43,458 bases of DNA from Candidatus Zhuqueibacterota bacterium (GCA_016927835.1 JAFGMA010000241.1:1-43458); one strand, 5' to 3'; counted from the first letter of the stretch, positions 8,583-18,141 are shown. Numbers and translations: made by a program. Notes: generated from the letters alone by a model not told the origin.

Positions 8583-9782
8583 TTATCGCCTTACCTTGAA
8601 GTTCGCCGGCGGATCGCCGTAATCGGGCACAGGCAGCGATTTACCATTTTCTAAGGCTGACTGGTGGGCAACCAATCCCGGAATGACATACCGTGCGGCT
8701 TGCCACACATGATTCGGCGGCAGCTCGCCATCGGCACACGCATTCACAAAATCATCTACCAGAAATTGATGTGAGCCTTGATGACCGTTTGGCAAACCGA
8801 CAAATTCTTTGGGCAGTCGTTTGACAGGGTGAATTTTTGATACACCGATGAAGCTGGCTTCCGTACCCTTGAATTCGCCCCATATTTGTTCAGCCGGGAT
8901 GCCGGCGCATTTTAAGTCTTCATTCAATTCGAGCATTTCATTGCGATTTTTAGTTGCCCAGACGCTGCCGTTAGGTTGTTCCTGGTAGCAGGCTTTTGTA
9001 CCATACAGGCACACGCCTTCGGTGCCAGGATGCCCGATCCGACGGAATTCATTGATACGGCAAATACTCCCATCGGACATGCGAAAGAGTGCGGATTCAT
9101 TGCTGAACGTATTCTGCCAGATGTTACTATCAGCCCGATAAATTCCGTCTTCGTGGTGGTCTTCCCAACCGAGGCAGGATACCTGGGTGGCGTGCGCGCC
9201 CGTCACCGACACGATCATGCTGGTGGAGTGCGTCGGATAGTGCATGGGCGGACTTCCGGCATATTTGCGCCAGTCCTTTCCGCCGCGCCATTTCATCACA
9301 TCGTACAGCCCATGATCGAAATCGTGGTAGTATTGACCCTCGCCAAAGACGATCTCGCCGAAATCGCCATTTTGAAAACGTTGCCGGCAATAGAGGGCTT
9401 TGGCAGTGTAATAACTCGTCTCTCCGAGCATGTAAATCTTGCAGCTTTCGCTGACCGCGTCGATGATGCCAGTCATTTCCTCCGGCGTAATCGCCGACGG
9501 AACCGCTGAATAGACATGTTTCCCCGAATTCAATGCCTGTACCGCTTGGGGACCGTGCAACCAATTTTGTGAGAAAATGGCGATGGCATCGACGTCTGTT
9601 TGACAGAGGTTATCGAGGGAAGGGCAAGTTTCCGGAAGGTCAAATTTTTCAGCTTTCTGTCGCAGTTTCGCTGCATCCAGATCGCAAAGAATCAGCTTTG
9701 TCACCCGAGGATGCGCTTTGAAGAGCGGAATGAAGCTATCAGCGAATGAACCGACGCCGCAGAATCCAATCTTGATTCCCAT
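8583..9782 (-). CDS. Gfo/Idh/MocA oxidoreductase lacking the EKP lysine
   Basis: 399 residues. The N-terminal Rossmann domain starts KIGFCGVGSFADS with the dinucleotide loop. At the place where the family normally has EKP, this protein reads KHVYSAVPSA (Val94 instead of the catalytic/cofactor lysine). The C-terminal domain keeps a histidine-containing HYPTHS motif. AAGGA lies before the ATG. The family normally oxidises sugar or cyclitol hydroxyls with NAD(P). The missing lysine suggests a different mechanism, as in lineages known from Planctomycetes and Bacteroidetes with similar 'SAVP' motifs (from memory). Followed by a cupin gene. No signal peptide, so cytoplasmic. Confidence 0.85.
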   Translation of the reverse strand: MGIKIGFCGVGSFADSFIPLFKAHPRVTKLILCDLDAAKLRQKAEKFDLPETCPSLDNLCQTDVDAIAIFSQNWLHGPQAVQALNSGKHVYSAVPSAITPEEMTGIIDAVSESCKIYMLGETSYYTAKALYCRQRFQNGDFGEIVFGEGQYYHDFDHGLYDVMKWRGGKDWRKYAGSPPMHYPTHSTSMIVSVTGAHATQVSCLGWEDHHEDGIYRADSNIWQNTFSNESALFRMSDGSICRINEFRRIGHPGTEGVCLYGTKACYQEQPNGSVWATKNRNEMLELNEDLKCAGIPAEQIWGEFKGTEASFIGVSKIHPVKRLPKEFVGLPNGHQGSHQFLVDDFVNACADGELPPNHVWQAARYVIPGLVAHQSALENGKSLPVPDYGDPPANFKVRR

Positions 9783-9868
9783 AGATTTTCCTTAAAGTTG
9801 ATGAAGGCGGATGATAGCGCTGCTGAATGTCAGCTCGCCAGGATTTTTGATTGTTGATTTAATTTATT

Positions 9869-9902
9869 CAACCTGGGTTGAACGGTTAAGCATTCCAGGT
9901 TG
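9869..9902. repeat. Perfect 8-bp inverted repeat upstream of the oxidoreductase
   Basis: CAACCTGG (9869-9876) and CCAGGTTG (9895-9902) with an 18-bp spacer. It sits about 90-120 bp before the ATG at 9782, in the position of an operator, and close to the left end of the MITE-like copy B. The CCTGG core also occurs in the ends of that element, so it may be a fragment of it. Confidence 0.4.
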
Positions 9903-9960
9903 ATGAGCCTTAACAGATAAAATTTAAAAGAGTTATGCATTGTTAGATTTTTATGCCTGA

Positions 9961-10348
9961 CTTGAATTATTCATAAAAAATTGATGCTTAATTTGTATCT
10001 AAGAAAAAAAACAGATAATTAGCCGAATGACGAAAATTGAATTCAGTTTTAAGCCTGAATTTAATGAATGATTCAAAGAGCTTCAAGCTATGAGAGTGCC
10101 TCAGTTTAAAATGTCTATCTGGTGCGTTTGCAAGGGATAGTTTTCAAATTTAAACGTATTCATTTTTTTTAGCCACGGATTGGGCACGGAAGAAACTCGG
10201 ATTTATTGTACTGTGTTGCTTTTATCCGTGTTAAATCATTGAAAATCCGTGGCTCCGTGGCTAAATCTTATTCGCTTGCTTTTTCGTCTGAATGTCGCAT
10301 AATCTCCGATAATTCTGATTTTAACAATTTATATGAATAATCCAGGCT
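9961..10348. repeat. MITE-like element, copy B
   Basis: The left end CTTGAATTATTCAT (9961-9974) and right end ATGAATAATCCAGGCT (10333-10348) are inverted copies with two mismatches in 14. The central palindrome has perfect 11-bp arms AGCCACGGATT (10171-10181) and AATCCGTGGCT (10244-10254). It is colinear with copy A at 1354-1733. No ORF inside. It fills most of the 9783-10570 gap; 10349-10570 shows nothing recognisable. Confidence 0.65.
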
Positions 10349-10570
10349 AAATCATTAAAAACAGTCTCCGGATCGTTGGGCGTTCAGAATGCAAAATCAA
10401 TAGATTACAACCTTTGAATCAGGAACCTTTAAACTATGAACCTGAACTGTTACGTTACATTAATATTAATATAATCAAAAATCCAGCGTCTGGCAAGTAT
10501 ATTTTAGCACTTTGCAGTTGACTGAGGCAGGCTTTGATTCAGGTTGGTGCAAAATTGGCTCAGAAGATGA

Positions 10571-11927
10571 TTATGCGACAATATCACCCACTTTTTTCGT
10601 TTTCCATTTTCCTCTTCGGAACCAGAGCAGCATGATGCTTCCTTTGAAAAGCGTGGAAATGCTGATAACCCACCAGATCGCTTCCTGTCCGTATCCGAGT
10701 GATATTGAAAAGAAGTAAGCCAGGGGAATTCTAACAAAGGTGAGCGGAATTGAGATGAAAAACGGAGGATGGGTGTCGCCGGCACCGGTGAATGCACCTT
10801 CCATTATCACTTCGGCAGCAAGAAATATCTCAAAAACAGATATGGCGAATAAATAAGCATACCCGGCTTCGATCACCGCCTGCTCAGAAACGAAGATCGA
10901 TAAAATCTGTTTTCCGAATGCGATAAACACAATTGAGACGAATGCCAGGAAGAGCACAGCGTATGCAAGCGATACATAGACCGCTTTTTCCGCGCGATCC
11001 GGATTTCGATTTCCCAGGTTCTGCCCGACAAATGTGGCAACCGCAACGGAAAAGCCGAATGAGATGAAATACGGAATTCCTTCTATTCTGTGGCAGGCAG
11101 AAATCGCCGCCATGGGAACCGTGCCAAAATAAGCGATATTTTTTGACAGGACAATGTAAATGATGGAAAAAATGGCTCCCAGCAATCCGATGGGGACACC
11201 GATTCTGAACAGCTCCAGGCTGTGAGGGATAAATTTTTCGAACGACCACCTGAGTTGTATTTTCACCGCGGGCAGCCTTGCGAACAGCAGCAGCATGCTG
11301 ACCGCGTGCGCAATTGTCGACGCCAACGCGCCGCCGGGCACCCATTCGGGGAAATCCGAGCCAGCCGAAAATGAAAAGTGGATCCAATATCGCATTCAAA
11401 GTGAGTGAGAAAACAATGACGATCATGGGGGTAAAGGTATTGCCCATTGATCTGAAAATTGTATCCAGCGAGAACGCTTCATAAATGAAGATAATTCCTA
11501 TAATCATGATAAAGGTGTAATCATGCGCCATCTGCGAAACTTCCGGCTCCAATCCGAGTACTGTGAAAAGCCAGCGATTCGAAAAATGGAGCGGTATCAT
11601 CATCGCCAGACTGAAAAGCGCGGTGAGCACAATACCCTGCGATGCCCATTGTCGGACCGCCTGCTCATCATTCAACCCGGCAACACGCGCCACCAACGCA
11701 TTAATACCCGCAGCCACACAATTCGCCAACGCTTTCACTGTCCAGATGACGAAGCTTGCAGCACCAAGCGCAGCCACCGCTTTTGCCCCCAGCCGTCCAA
11801 TCCAGAACAGGTCGATGAATTCAAACAGCATGATTGATACAACCGAAATCATCGCCGGTATTGCCAGCTTGAAAATGCCCCGATTAAGAGAACCATGGAG
11901 AACCGGATTCGGTGTTGTCTGATTCAT
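10571..11927 (-). pseudogene. MATE-family efflux transporter, broken by one extra base
   Basis: A MATE multidrug/sodium antiporter split into two frames. The N-terminal part has a typical first half (LAIPAMISVVSIMLFEFIDLFWIGRLG, reading on to LDPLFIFGWLGFPRMGA). The C-terminal part resumes in the next frame with ALASTIAHAVSMLLLF and the second six-helix half (GIPIGLLGAIFSIIYIV-like). The shift falls at 11336-11338, a run of three G on the plus strand. Dropping one base gives a continuous 451-residue protein of normal MATE length with the expected GMGAGGA turn. AAAGGA precedes the ATG at 11927; upstream in-frame TTG/ATG codons near 12005 lack a well-spaced site. It could be a true inactivation or an assembly error. 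The substrate is unknown. Confidence 0.85.
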
Positions 11928-12104
11928 GTTTCCTTTTACATTTGCCTGCGTTTCAATAAATAGAATTAGCCCCAGGTGGAACAATAGCACCTTGAAAAGC
12001 ATCAACCCTTAATCGAAAAAATACGAATCATTGTTCCGTTAAATTGATTTTATTCGAACGAATTGAATTTGGTTACGCAATTTCTGCCTCATTGATTTTA
12101 AATA

Positions 12105-12133
12105 TTGACTAATACTTTCGATTTTCTTATATT
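12105..12133 (+). promoter_or_regulatory. Sigma-70 promoter for the TPR / BCAT-like operon
   Basis: TTGACT (12105-12110), a 17-bp spacer and TATATT (12128-12133). The gene start is at 12357, so the leader is about 215 nt and contains the CCCGC/GCGGG hairpin at 12242-12260. Confidence 0.65.
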
Positions 12134-12241
12134 GACCATGCCTGTTGTCAGGCAATACTGACCGGGAACCTGTCAGAAAATCATCTGTGTCATATTTCTG
12201 ATCCGCAAATCGGGATACTGCTAAAACAATTCATGTGGATA

Positions 12242-12260
12242 CCCGCTTTCGACTAGCGGG
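12242..12260. repeat. CCCGC...GCGGG hairpin in a leader
   Basis: A 5-bp GC stem with a 9-nt loop, related to the hairpins at 5004-5024 and 27744-27765. It lies in the predicted 5' leader of the operon starting at 12357. Confidence 0.45.
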
Positions 12261-12356
12261 AATTGACAGTTTCTGCCCGATTTAATTCATGCTTTAAAAC
12301 AGGTTTTCGGCTGGACGCAAAATTCTATTCCTTTTCAATTCGCATCAGGAGACATT

Positions 12357-13544
12357 TTGACCCAGGAAATATTTGCTGAGGAGTGTTCCCGGATGTCGGA
12401 CAGGGAGTTGGTAGAAATACTAAGCGGTCGCAGTGAAGACTATGTCGCCGAGTTTCAAAAAGCCGCCGGCGAGGAACTGCGCCAACGAGGCTTGGAGCTA
12501 AACACGCTTGTTAACACCATCAGGGTGCACAATAATAATGAAGCTGAAAAGAAATGTGATATTCGGGAAGCCCTGACAGCTCTCAAGCAGCCGTTCCAAC
12601 ACGGGGATGTATTGTCTTTTGTCAATTATCTGGATGAAGCGTTTGTGATTCAGAAGACTATCACGTTCTGGGTGATTCAGTTTTTCATCGACGGCGATTT
12701 TCAGTTATCATTCGTTCTTGAGTCTGCTGATAAACTCGAGAAGACTGTCGCGGCATTCCTGCGGCTCGAAGAGTGGGAGGCAGATGAGGATGCCTGTTTT
12801 GATGACTGGGACGTTTTGGCGAAAACAACCTCCCAGGCTGAAATTGAATCTTATGCGACGCTGTTGGCGAAACTCAAGATTCCGTATTTGGTTAATAATG
12901 CAAATCTGTGGCGCTTTCAGGCGATCCGTGGTACTTATTACGAGGAATCATCGAGCAGCCTGCTAATTCCCACAGAATACCGGTACCAGGCAGATGAAGT
13001 TTTCAGGAAAATGAATGAGTTGATTGATGATTTGTACCAGCAATTATCGGAATCTGAAGAACGCGAGGATGTGCGTACGCAATTGCAGATATATGAGAAA
13101 CTGCAGGTTTTAACCCCGGATGATGAAACAGTATTTTTCAATAAAGGCAGCTTGTTGCTCGAACAGGGCGAATTCGAGGCGGCTGCTGATGCGCTTATAA
13201 AGTGCATTAATCTGGAGTTTGGCAAGCAGTACTCCGAGGTTCTTAATGATGCGGCGGATTGCCTGGAACGGATCGGGGAGCAGCTTCCGCGCAATATAGA
13301 AATTTTGCACTGCCTGGCGAGTATTGCCATGCGCAATGAGGATTCGATTTCTGCGATCGAGCGCTATTCACAAATCATTTCCATTAATTCCGCAGACAGT
13401 ATCGCGCATTTAAATCTGGGTTATCTTTATTCCGATGCGTCCGAAACGTCTGAACGGGCGAAGAAGCATTTCCAGGCTTACGTGCAACTCGAGCCTGATG
13501 CTGATGATCGTCTGGCGGTCGAGAATATGATACTGAATTTATAA
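12357..13544 (+). CDS. DUF2007-like / TPR protein
   Basis: 395 residues from a TTG start, chosen because AGGAG lies 6 nt upstream; the next in-frame ATG (12390) lacks such a site. Residues 153-220 resemble the DUF2007 putative signal-transducing domain: a helix with AEIESYATLLAKLKIPYLV, then a SSSLLIPTEYRYQADEVF strand-helix. Residues 243-382 carry about four tetratricopeptide-like helix pairs (for example NKGSLLLEQGEFEAAADAL and HLNLGYLYSDASETSERA). The first 150 residues are not recognised. There is no signal peptide or membrane helix, so it is cytosolic, probably a scaffold. The stop is 16 nt from the next ATG: one operon with the BCAT-like protein. Confidence 0.8.
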   Translation: MTQEIFAEECSRMSDRELVEILSGRSEDYVAEFQKAAGEELRQRGLELNTLVNTIRVHNNNEAEKKCDIREALTALKQPFQHGDVLSFVNYLDEAFVIQKTITFWVIQFFIDGDFQLSFVLESADKLEKTVAAFLRLEEWEADEDACFDDWDVLAKTTSQAEIESYATLLAKLKIPYLVNNANLWRFQAIRGTYYEESSSSLLIPTEYRYQADEVFRKMNELIDDLYQQLSESEEREDVRTQLQIYEKLQVLTPDDETVFFNKGSLLLEQGEFEAAADALIKCINLEFGKQYSEVLNDAADCLERIGEQLPRNIEILHCLASIAMRNEDSISAIERYSQIISINSADSIAHLNLGYLYSDASETSERAKKHFQAYVQLEPDADDRLAVENMILNL

Positions 13545-13560
13545 AATTGGAGGATATACG

Positions 13561-14652
13561 ATGGCGGGTTTCGAAGGTGTAAAATGGGCAACCAAACAAA
13601 TGAAATATACGCTGAACGATAAAGATTTTGAATTGTGTGATGCCGATGCCAGGGTATTCGCCGTTTCAAAATCGATCCACTATGGCTTGTTTTTAGCATT
13701 TGAAGGGATTCGATTTTATTGCAGAAGAAAGGATAATCAAAAGCTTGAATTGGTATTTCTGAATTGGAAACAAAATTTGAAACGCTTCCAACGCGGCATC
13801 GCTTATAACCTGGGTAGAAATCAGCAGCATCTGGTCCCGGCAATCGAAGAAATGGAATCAATATTTATCCGATTTTTTCGTTCACCTGCAATGTTGACAT
13901 TTTTCGGTGAAATGGCAGACCTGGATGCACAGGGATATTTACGCCCGTTCACGGTGGATGAACAGCAATCCATCGGGGTCACGTTCCCAATGGAGCCATC
14001 GATTCGCGCGGCAGTTTGCCGGTACGATCGCTATCTCGGAGAGCCATTTTCAGGCGTAGTTGTTCCCAATATCGTGCGGGCTGTAAGCGTGAACGGTACA
14101 GGCGAGTTGAAACTAGGTTCAAATTATCTGATAAGCGTAAAAGCCGTGGATATGGCGAAAATGCTCGATCCCTCAGCCAGCACGGCATTGTTGCTGGATG
14201 ATCGCACACATCTGCCGATTGAGGAGCGGCAAATCACCGAATGGGATACGTCGTGCTGCCTCTTCGCATTACGGGACGGTTCAGTGATTAAGATACCAGA
14301 AAATCCGCTGATTTTGCCTTCGGTTACAATCCAGGGAATCGTTGTGATTTTGCGGCATAAGGGCGTGCCGGTAGTAGAACGGCACCTGTCTTATGGTGAA
14401 TTGATTGAATATATGCAAGAAGATCAACTGGTTGCAATTTGCAGTATTGGCACTGCGGGAATCCTGAATCGTTGCCAGAAATTGGGACTGACCGACGCCG
14501 ATTCAAAACTAATCGCCACCCACAGCGCCGACGAAACGCATCCCCTTTACGCTAAACTGAGCGAAGCCCGGTCGATCTATTGGGATATTTATAAAGGAAA
14601 GGCGGAAGTCCCGGATGGGCTGGACCTGAATCGATATCCGTTGAATGAATAG
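13561..14652 (+). CDS. Divergent branched-chain-aminotransferase-like (fold-type IV) protein
   Basis: 363 residues, starting after GGAGG spaced 7 nt. The aminotransferase class IV pattern is readable throughout: SIHYGLFLAFEGIRFY (about 38-53, compare HYG..FEG..AY), YLRPF, then LKLGSNYLIS with the presumed PLP lysine K184 and Y189, LLLDDRTHLPIEE, ALRDG...P...ILPSVTI, and a SIGTAG loop (295-300). These match the BCAT/IlvE landmarks in order and spacing. The usual LPG(I/V)TR arginine is replaced (LPSVTI), and the overall sequence is far from known BCATs, so the substrate may differ from branched-chain amino acids. Tightly coupled to the upstream TPR protein, which is not a normal neighbour for ilvE. 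Fold confident, reaction inferred. Confidence 0.78.
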   Translation: MAGFEGVKWATKQMKYTLNDKDFELCDADARVFAVSKSIHYGLFLAFEGIRFYCRRKDNQKLELVFLNWKQNLKRFQRGIAYNLGRNQQHLVPAIEEMESIFIRFFRSPAMLTFFGEMADLDAQGYLRPFTVDEQQSIGVTFPMEPSIRAAVCRYDRYLGEPFSGVVVPNIVRAVSVNGTGELKLGSNYLISVKAVDMAKMLDPSASTALLLDDRTHLPIEERQITEWDTSCCLFALRDGSVIKIPENPLILPSVTIQGIVVILRHKGVPVVERHLSYGELIEYMQEDQLVAICSIGTAGILNRCQKLGLTDADSKLIATHSADETHPLYAKLSEARSIYWDIYKGKAEVPDGLDLNRYPLNE

Positions 14653-14803
14653 ATCACTCCGAATTCAAGGAAAGGTAACCTCCGTATAGCGGCACAATTT
14701 GAATACTGCAAAATCCTTCCGCAGTCTGCAAGGATTCTCGCGAGAAGGTCACCTTCTTTCAGTTACTAATCCTATTCATAAATTCAATGACGTACTTTAA
14801 AAA

Positions 14804-15184
14804 TTTTTTAGACAGGATAACAGGATTAACAAGATAGATGTTGTCCTGTTTATCAATAACATTATTGCAATAATTAGCTTTAATAACAACAATGACATAG
14901 AGCAATAGGGAATCACGAAGACCGCTGAGGTAAAACAGATTTTGTAATTTTACTGTGTAGTCGATGTCTCTTTGTGAACTCCATGTCCCGGTTTCACCGC
15001 TGTGACGCAACAAATTATATTTAAAATTCAATTAATTATAGAGTTTTTGTGCACTGCCTAATATTCTTTCAGTCAAGTATTGGTATTTCAATGCTAGAAA
15101 CTCCATCAGTGTGTCAAAATTATTTTGATTGACAGGATAAATTGTTTTCAAATCCCGTTCATCGTGTTAATCCAGTCTAAAATA
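14804..15184. repeat. Intergenic inverted-repeat element, second family
   Basis: A roughly 380-bp block between two convergent genes. The left end reads TTTTTTAGACAGGAT (14804-14818); the right end ATCCAGTCTAAAAT (15170-15183) is its inverted partner with one or two mismatches. The 10-mer gacaggataa also occurs in direct orientation at 14811-14820 and 15131-15140. Inside is a second pair of complementary blocks (around 14910-14935 and 14965-15005). It resembles the GACAGGAT/TAACAGGAT repeats of many environmental genomes. No convincing ORF. Confidence 0.5.
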
Positions 15185-15259
15185 ATACGTCATCGTAATT
15201 ATGAAAAGGCATACTTAGAAATAAATTTCCGTGAAAAAAATACCACGAAACAGGTTGCT

Positions 15260-17788
15260 TTACAGCCGCGCTTCAAATTCCTCGACAATCTTCTCATCCT
15301 TCACACGCCTGAAATAAACACATGCGGTTCTCGGTTTTCCATCGACGACAATCCGGTTCTGATTTTCGAGATTGATCCACCAGTGATCCACACCCGATTC
15401 AGATCGGATGAGCAGCGCCGCTTGAGTCGGCGACGACTTTTTTATTTCAATTTGTATTTCCGGCGGATGCTGCGATTTGAATGGTTGAATTGCAGTAGCG
15501 ATTAGAACCGGCAATTTTCCTTCACCTTCGAAAATAGCGGTTGGCGCGGCAATTCGATGTGCTGAGCCCGTCGAAATCCATCCCTGTTCCGGATTCTCCT
15601 GTCCCTTGATGATCTGAAGCTGTACCGGCACAGTTGCTGCCGCGTGCAATTGGATATTCAGGCTGTCATCAAACGCCGTGTAAGCGGTTTTATGCGCGTC
15701 ATCTGTCAGCACTTCACTCGGAGTAAAATGAAAGAGCGATTCGAAGCGGTGCCTCGCGTTGCCGGTGAGATAATCGAGCACCAGCCAATACGCCTGCTTC
15801 TTGAAGAGTACCGTTCGCGAGTGGTTCACCGCAATCCGTTGAGGACCATAGCCGGAATGATAGCTGCCGCTGGCGAAATCCAGCCGGTCATCCGAAAACC
15901 AGCAATTTTTCAATTCCGATTCAGCGCGATGCGTTGCTTGCAATTCAATCCGGTTTTGTCCCTGCCCGTCGATGAGGAACGTATTATGAGCAGCGGTGCT
16001 GACGAAATATGTGCGCCATTTGTCGGGGATATACGTTCCTTTCCCGCCATCGGTGAGAAAATCGCGCCCGAATGCCGATACATCGATGTGCAATTTATCC
16101 TCATGCTGATGGCTGACGCCCGTGGGTCCGGCATCGAAAAATAGATACCAGGCATCGGCGGACCAGTCGCTGCGCATCACAAAGTGCCCGCCCCAGGGCG
16201 AGGGGTGGGAGGCATGCGCCGGTGGTTCTCCATGTGCCCCGTATGTTGCGACGAATTGCATATCGGTGCGGTCGAATAATTCGGCACCCGAATTCAACCA
16301 CTGCGCAATATCCCGCCGATGGGCGTCGTTGGTGGGGGGTACTTGCCGTGTTGGCGTGCTCACATACATGATATATTCAAACATTTTTTCCAACGTATTT
16401 TGAAAATTGGGCGGAACCGGTGTCGCAGTCGCCTGTGCATACTCATACACCTGGTAGAAACTGTGCATGCATGCCAGATGATAACCCGTGGCTAATTCGT
16501 GCTGCATGCCATCCGGGTAAACCTGCTTGTTCAATTGCTCGGATAATCGATTCAGCCCGGTTTCCGCCCAGGTGGTCGCCTCCTGAAATTCGGGAAAAAT
16601 CATGCCGACACTTGCCAGCCCGGTGGATCCGATGATGACCCAATTATTGACGAAGCGCATGCCCGAAGGGAATCGCTCGATGTGTCTGGCGTGGCTCCAG
16701 ATGGAAGCGAGCATGAGCTGGATAGCATGCGTTTGCAAAGAGGGTGCTGCTCTGAAACCGAAAAATGACTGTGGCCAGGTCGAACTCATGCGAATGCCGG
16801 CTTCGAGATTGCGCCAGCTCGGAACACGAGTCAGCCGGAAGGGCGGCGCCGGATTGCGTACCACCCAATCAATCACCTGCAAATTGAATTCGCGCGCGTA
16901 GGCTTCATTTCCGGTTTTCATATATGCGTTAAGAAGCGTTATCCAATGTCCCATGCGATTCAATCCCCAGATCCACTCCGAGTTCTCGGTGGGATTGTTG
17001 CGATAGTCGATGCGTTCGCCGAATTTTATGGTGCTGTCACCGGATTGAAATTCATGCCGCATGATGGCTTCGGCGGCTTCATCGGATTCAGCGGATTTTT
17101 GAGGGAGTTTCGCCTGAAAAATCGGGTGCTGTTTGCGTCTGAAATATTCTGCAACTTCGTGTGCTGCCAGCAGCGTTTTGCGGGCTTCGTAAGCATTTTT
17201 TGCGCGCTCGAGTCCCGGAAAATTCAGGTTCAGCATGCCTTCGAAAAAATGTTTCTGAAAATGCTCCTGATTCAGTATGAACAGCGCCGGACTCAGGACG
17301 GTATGAAAAACAGTACGATCCAGCGAGACGGGAATGATGATTTCCCTTGAAGATAATTTTTTCCCCTTGAGATCAAATTTAGCTTCGAGTACCATACCGT
17401 ACAGATTCGCTTTTCTGGCAATCACCTCTGGTCCTGAATCGTTGACTACGATCAATTGCACCACCTTATACGGCGTCTGTTCCGGCTCGTTCTCGAATTG
17501 TGCCCAGCCATAGCTTACGAGTCCCGCAGCCCAGGCATTGAGTTCAGTTTTAGTTTGCCCCGGGAATCCGATTGAATCAAGGATGGCGGCAATGGCTTTC
17601 GGATTAATAGTTGTCGGAAACGCAGCATCGGCAATTTCCCGCGTAACACGGGTTGCCCGGTCGCCGGAGACGATGCGCGTCCATTCGTGCTCGTACAAAA
17701 TTTCAGCCGCTCGAGAGAGATTCGGATTCAAAATGATTGGCAGAAATGCCAATATGCCAATAGCCCAGAATCTGCTTTTCTTTTTCAA
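15260..17788 (-). CDS. Secreted heparinase II/III-like polysaccharide lyase
   Basis: 842 residues from a TTG start, preceded by AGGA; an in-frame stop closes off anything further upstream. A signal peptide (about 1-27) is followed by a helical N-terminal region with an (alpha/alpha) toroid, about 180-520, including ELATGYH (Y436, H437) in the expected active-site area and NNW (381-383). The C-terminal beta-sandwich starts with the heparinase II/III signature FDAGPTGVSHQHEDKLH (551-567), DGGKGTYIP and AAHNTFLIDGQGQNRI (H601). These are the marks of PL12/15/17/21-type lyases acting on uronic acid glycans by beta-elimination. Exact PL family and substrate are not readable. Transcribed alone, divergent from the carbohydrate cluster. 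Confidence 0.87.
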   Translation of the reverse strand: MKKKSRFWAIGILAFLPIILNPNLSRAAEILYEHEWTRIVSGDRATRVTREIADAAFPTTINPKAIAAILDSIGFPGQTKTELNAWAAGLVSYGWAQFENEPEQTPYKVVQLIVVNDSGPEVIARKANLYGMVLEAKFDLKGKKLSSREIIIPVSLDRTVFHTVLSPALFILNQEHFQKHFFEGMLNLNFPGLERAKNAYEARKTLLAAHEVAEYFRRKQHPIFQAKLPQKSAESDEAAEAIMRHEFQSGDSTIKFGERIDYRNNPTENSEWIWGLNRMGHWITLLNAYMKTGNEAYAREFNLQVIDWVVRNPAPPFRLTRVPSWRNLEAGIRMSSTWPQSFFGFRAAPSLQTHAIQLMLASIWSHARHIERFPSGMRFVNNWVIIGSTGLASVGMIFPEFQEATTWAETGLNRLSEQLNKQVYPDGMQHELATGYHLACMHSFYQVYEYAQATATPVPPNFQNTLEKMFEYIMYVSTPTRQVPPTNDAHRRDIAQWLNSGAELFDRTDMQFVATYGAHGEPPAHASHPSPWGGHFVMRSDWSADAWYLFFDAGPTGVSHQHEDKLHIDVSAFGRDFLTDGGKGTYIPDKWRTYFVSTAAHNTFLIDGQGQNRIELQATHRAESELKNCWFSDDRLDFASGSYHSGYGPQRIAVNHSRTVLFKKQAYWLVLDYLTGNARHRFESLFHFTPSEVLTDDAHKTAYTAFDDSLNIQLHAAATVPVQLQIIKGQENPEQGWISTGSAHRIAAPTAIFEGEGKLPVLIATAIQPFKSQHPPEIQIEIKKSSPTQAALLIRSESGVDHWWINLENQNRIVVDGKPRTACVYFRRVKDEKIVEEFEARL

Positions 17789-18089
17789 TTTTTTATGATC
17801 CTTATTTTAGTGATGGAGGATGATCACCTTCATCATGAGATTTCGATTTTACATTAGAACATAATGGCAGGTAATTTTGTTGTATCCGTTTGCAATATAG
17901 ACATATAGAATGAGATTTCAAAGAGAAAATTCCATAAGAATAGTAATCGCTCAAATTTTGATAGCATCGTCTAGCCATTCAAAGGCTCCGAATCTTTGAA
18001 TGGTTAAAAGGGCTAATTCTATTTTCATAACTGAAGGATTACCATCTGGCTCTATTTTCCGCTTGCATTTATACTGCAAATTGAGTAGA

Positions 18090-18118
18090 TTAACAGTCAA
18101 ATTAATTCCACTTATAAA
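18090..18118 (+). promoter_or_regulatory. Sigma-70 promoter for the carbohydrate cluster
   Basis: TTAACA (18090-18095), a 17-bp spacer and TATAAA (18113-18118). Transcription would start about 17 nt before the ATG at 18142, leaving room only for the AAGGAG at 18125-18130. The rest of the 17789-18141 gap shows no other clear signal. Confidence 0.5.
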
Positions 18119-18141
18119 GAAAAAAAGGAGCTGCGAGTCGT

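Noticed and set aside
11928..12005. Longer N-terminus for the MATE protein starting near 12005
   Set aside because: The extra 26 residues look like a leader but have no well-spaced ribosome site, while ATG 11927 has AAAGGA just upstream and matches normal MATE length.
14759..15031. 90-residue minus-strand frame
   Set aside because: It lies inside the inverted-repeat element at 14804-15184 and its translation is low complexity.
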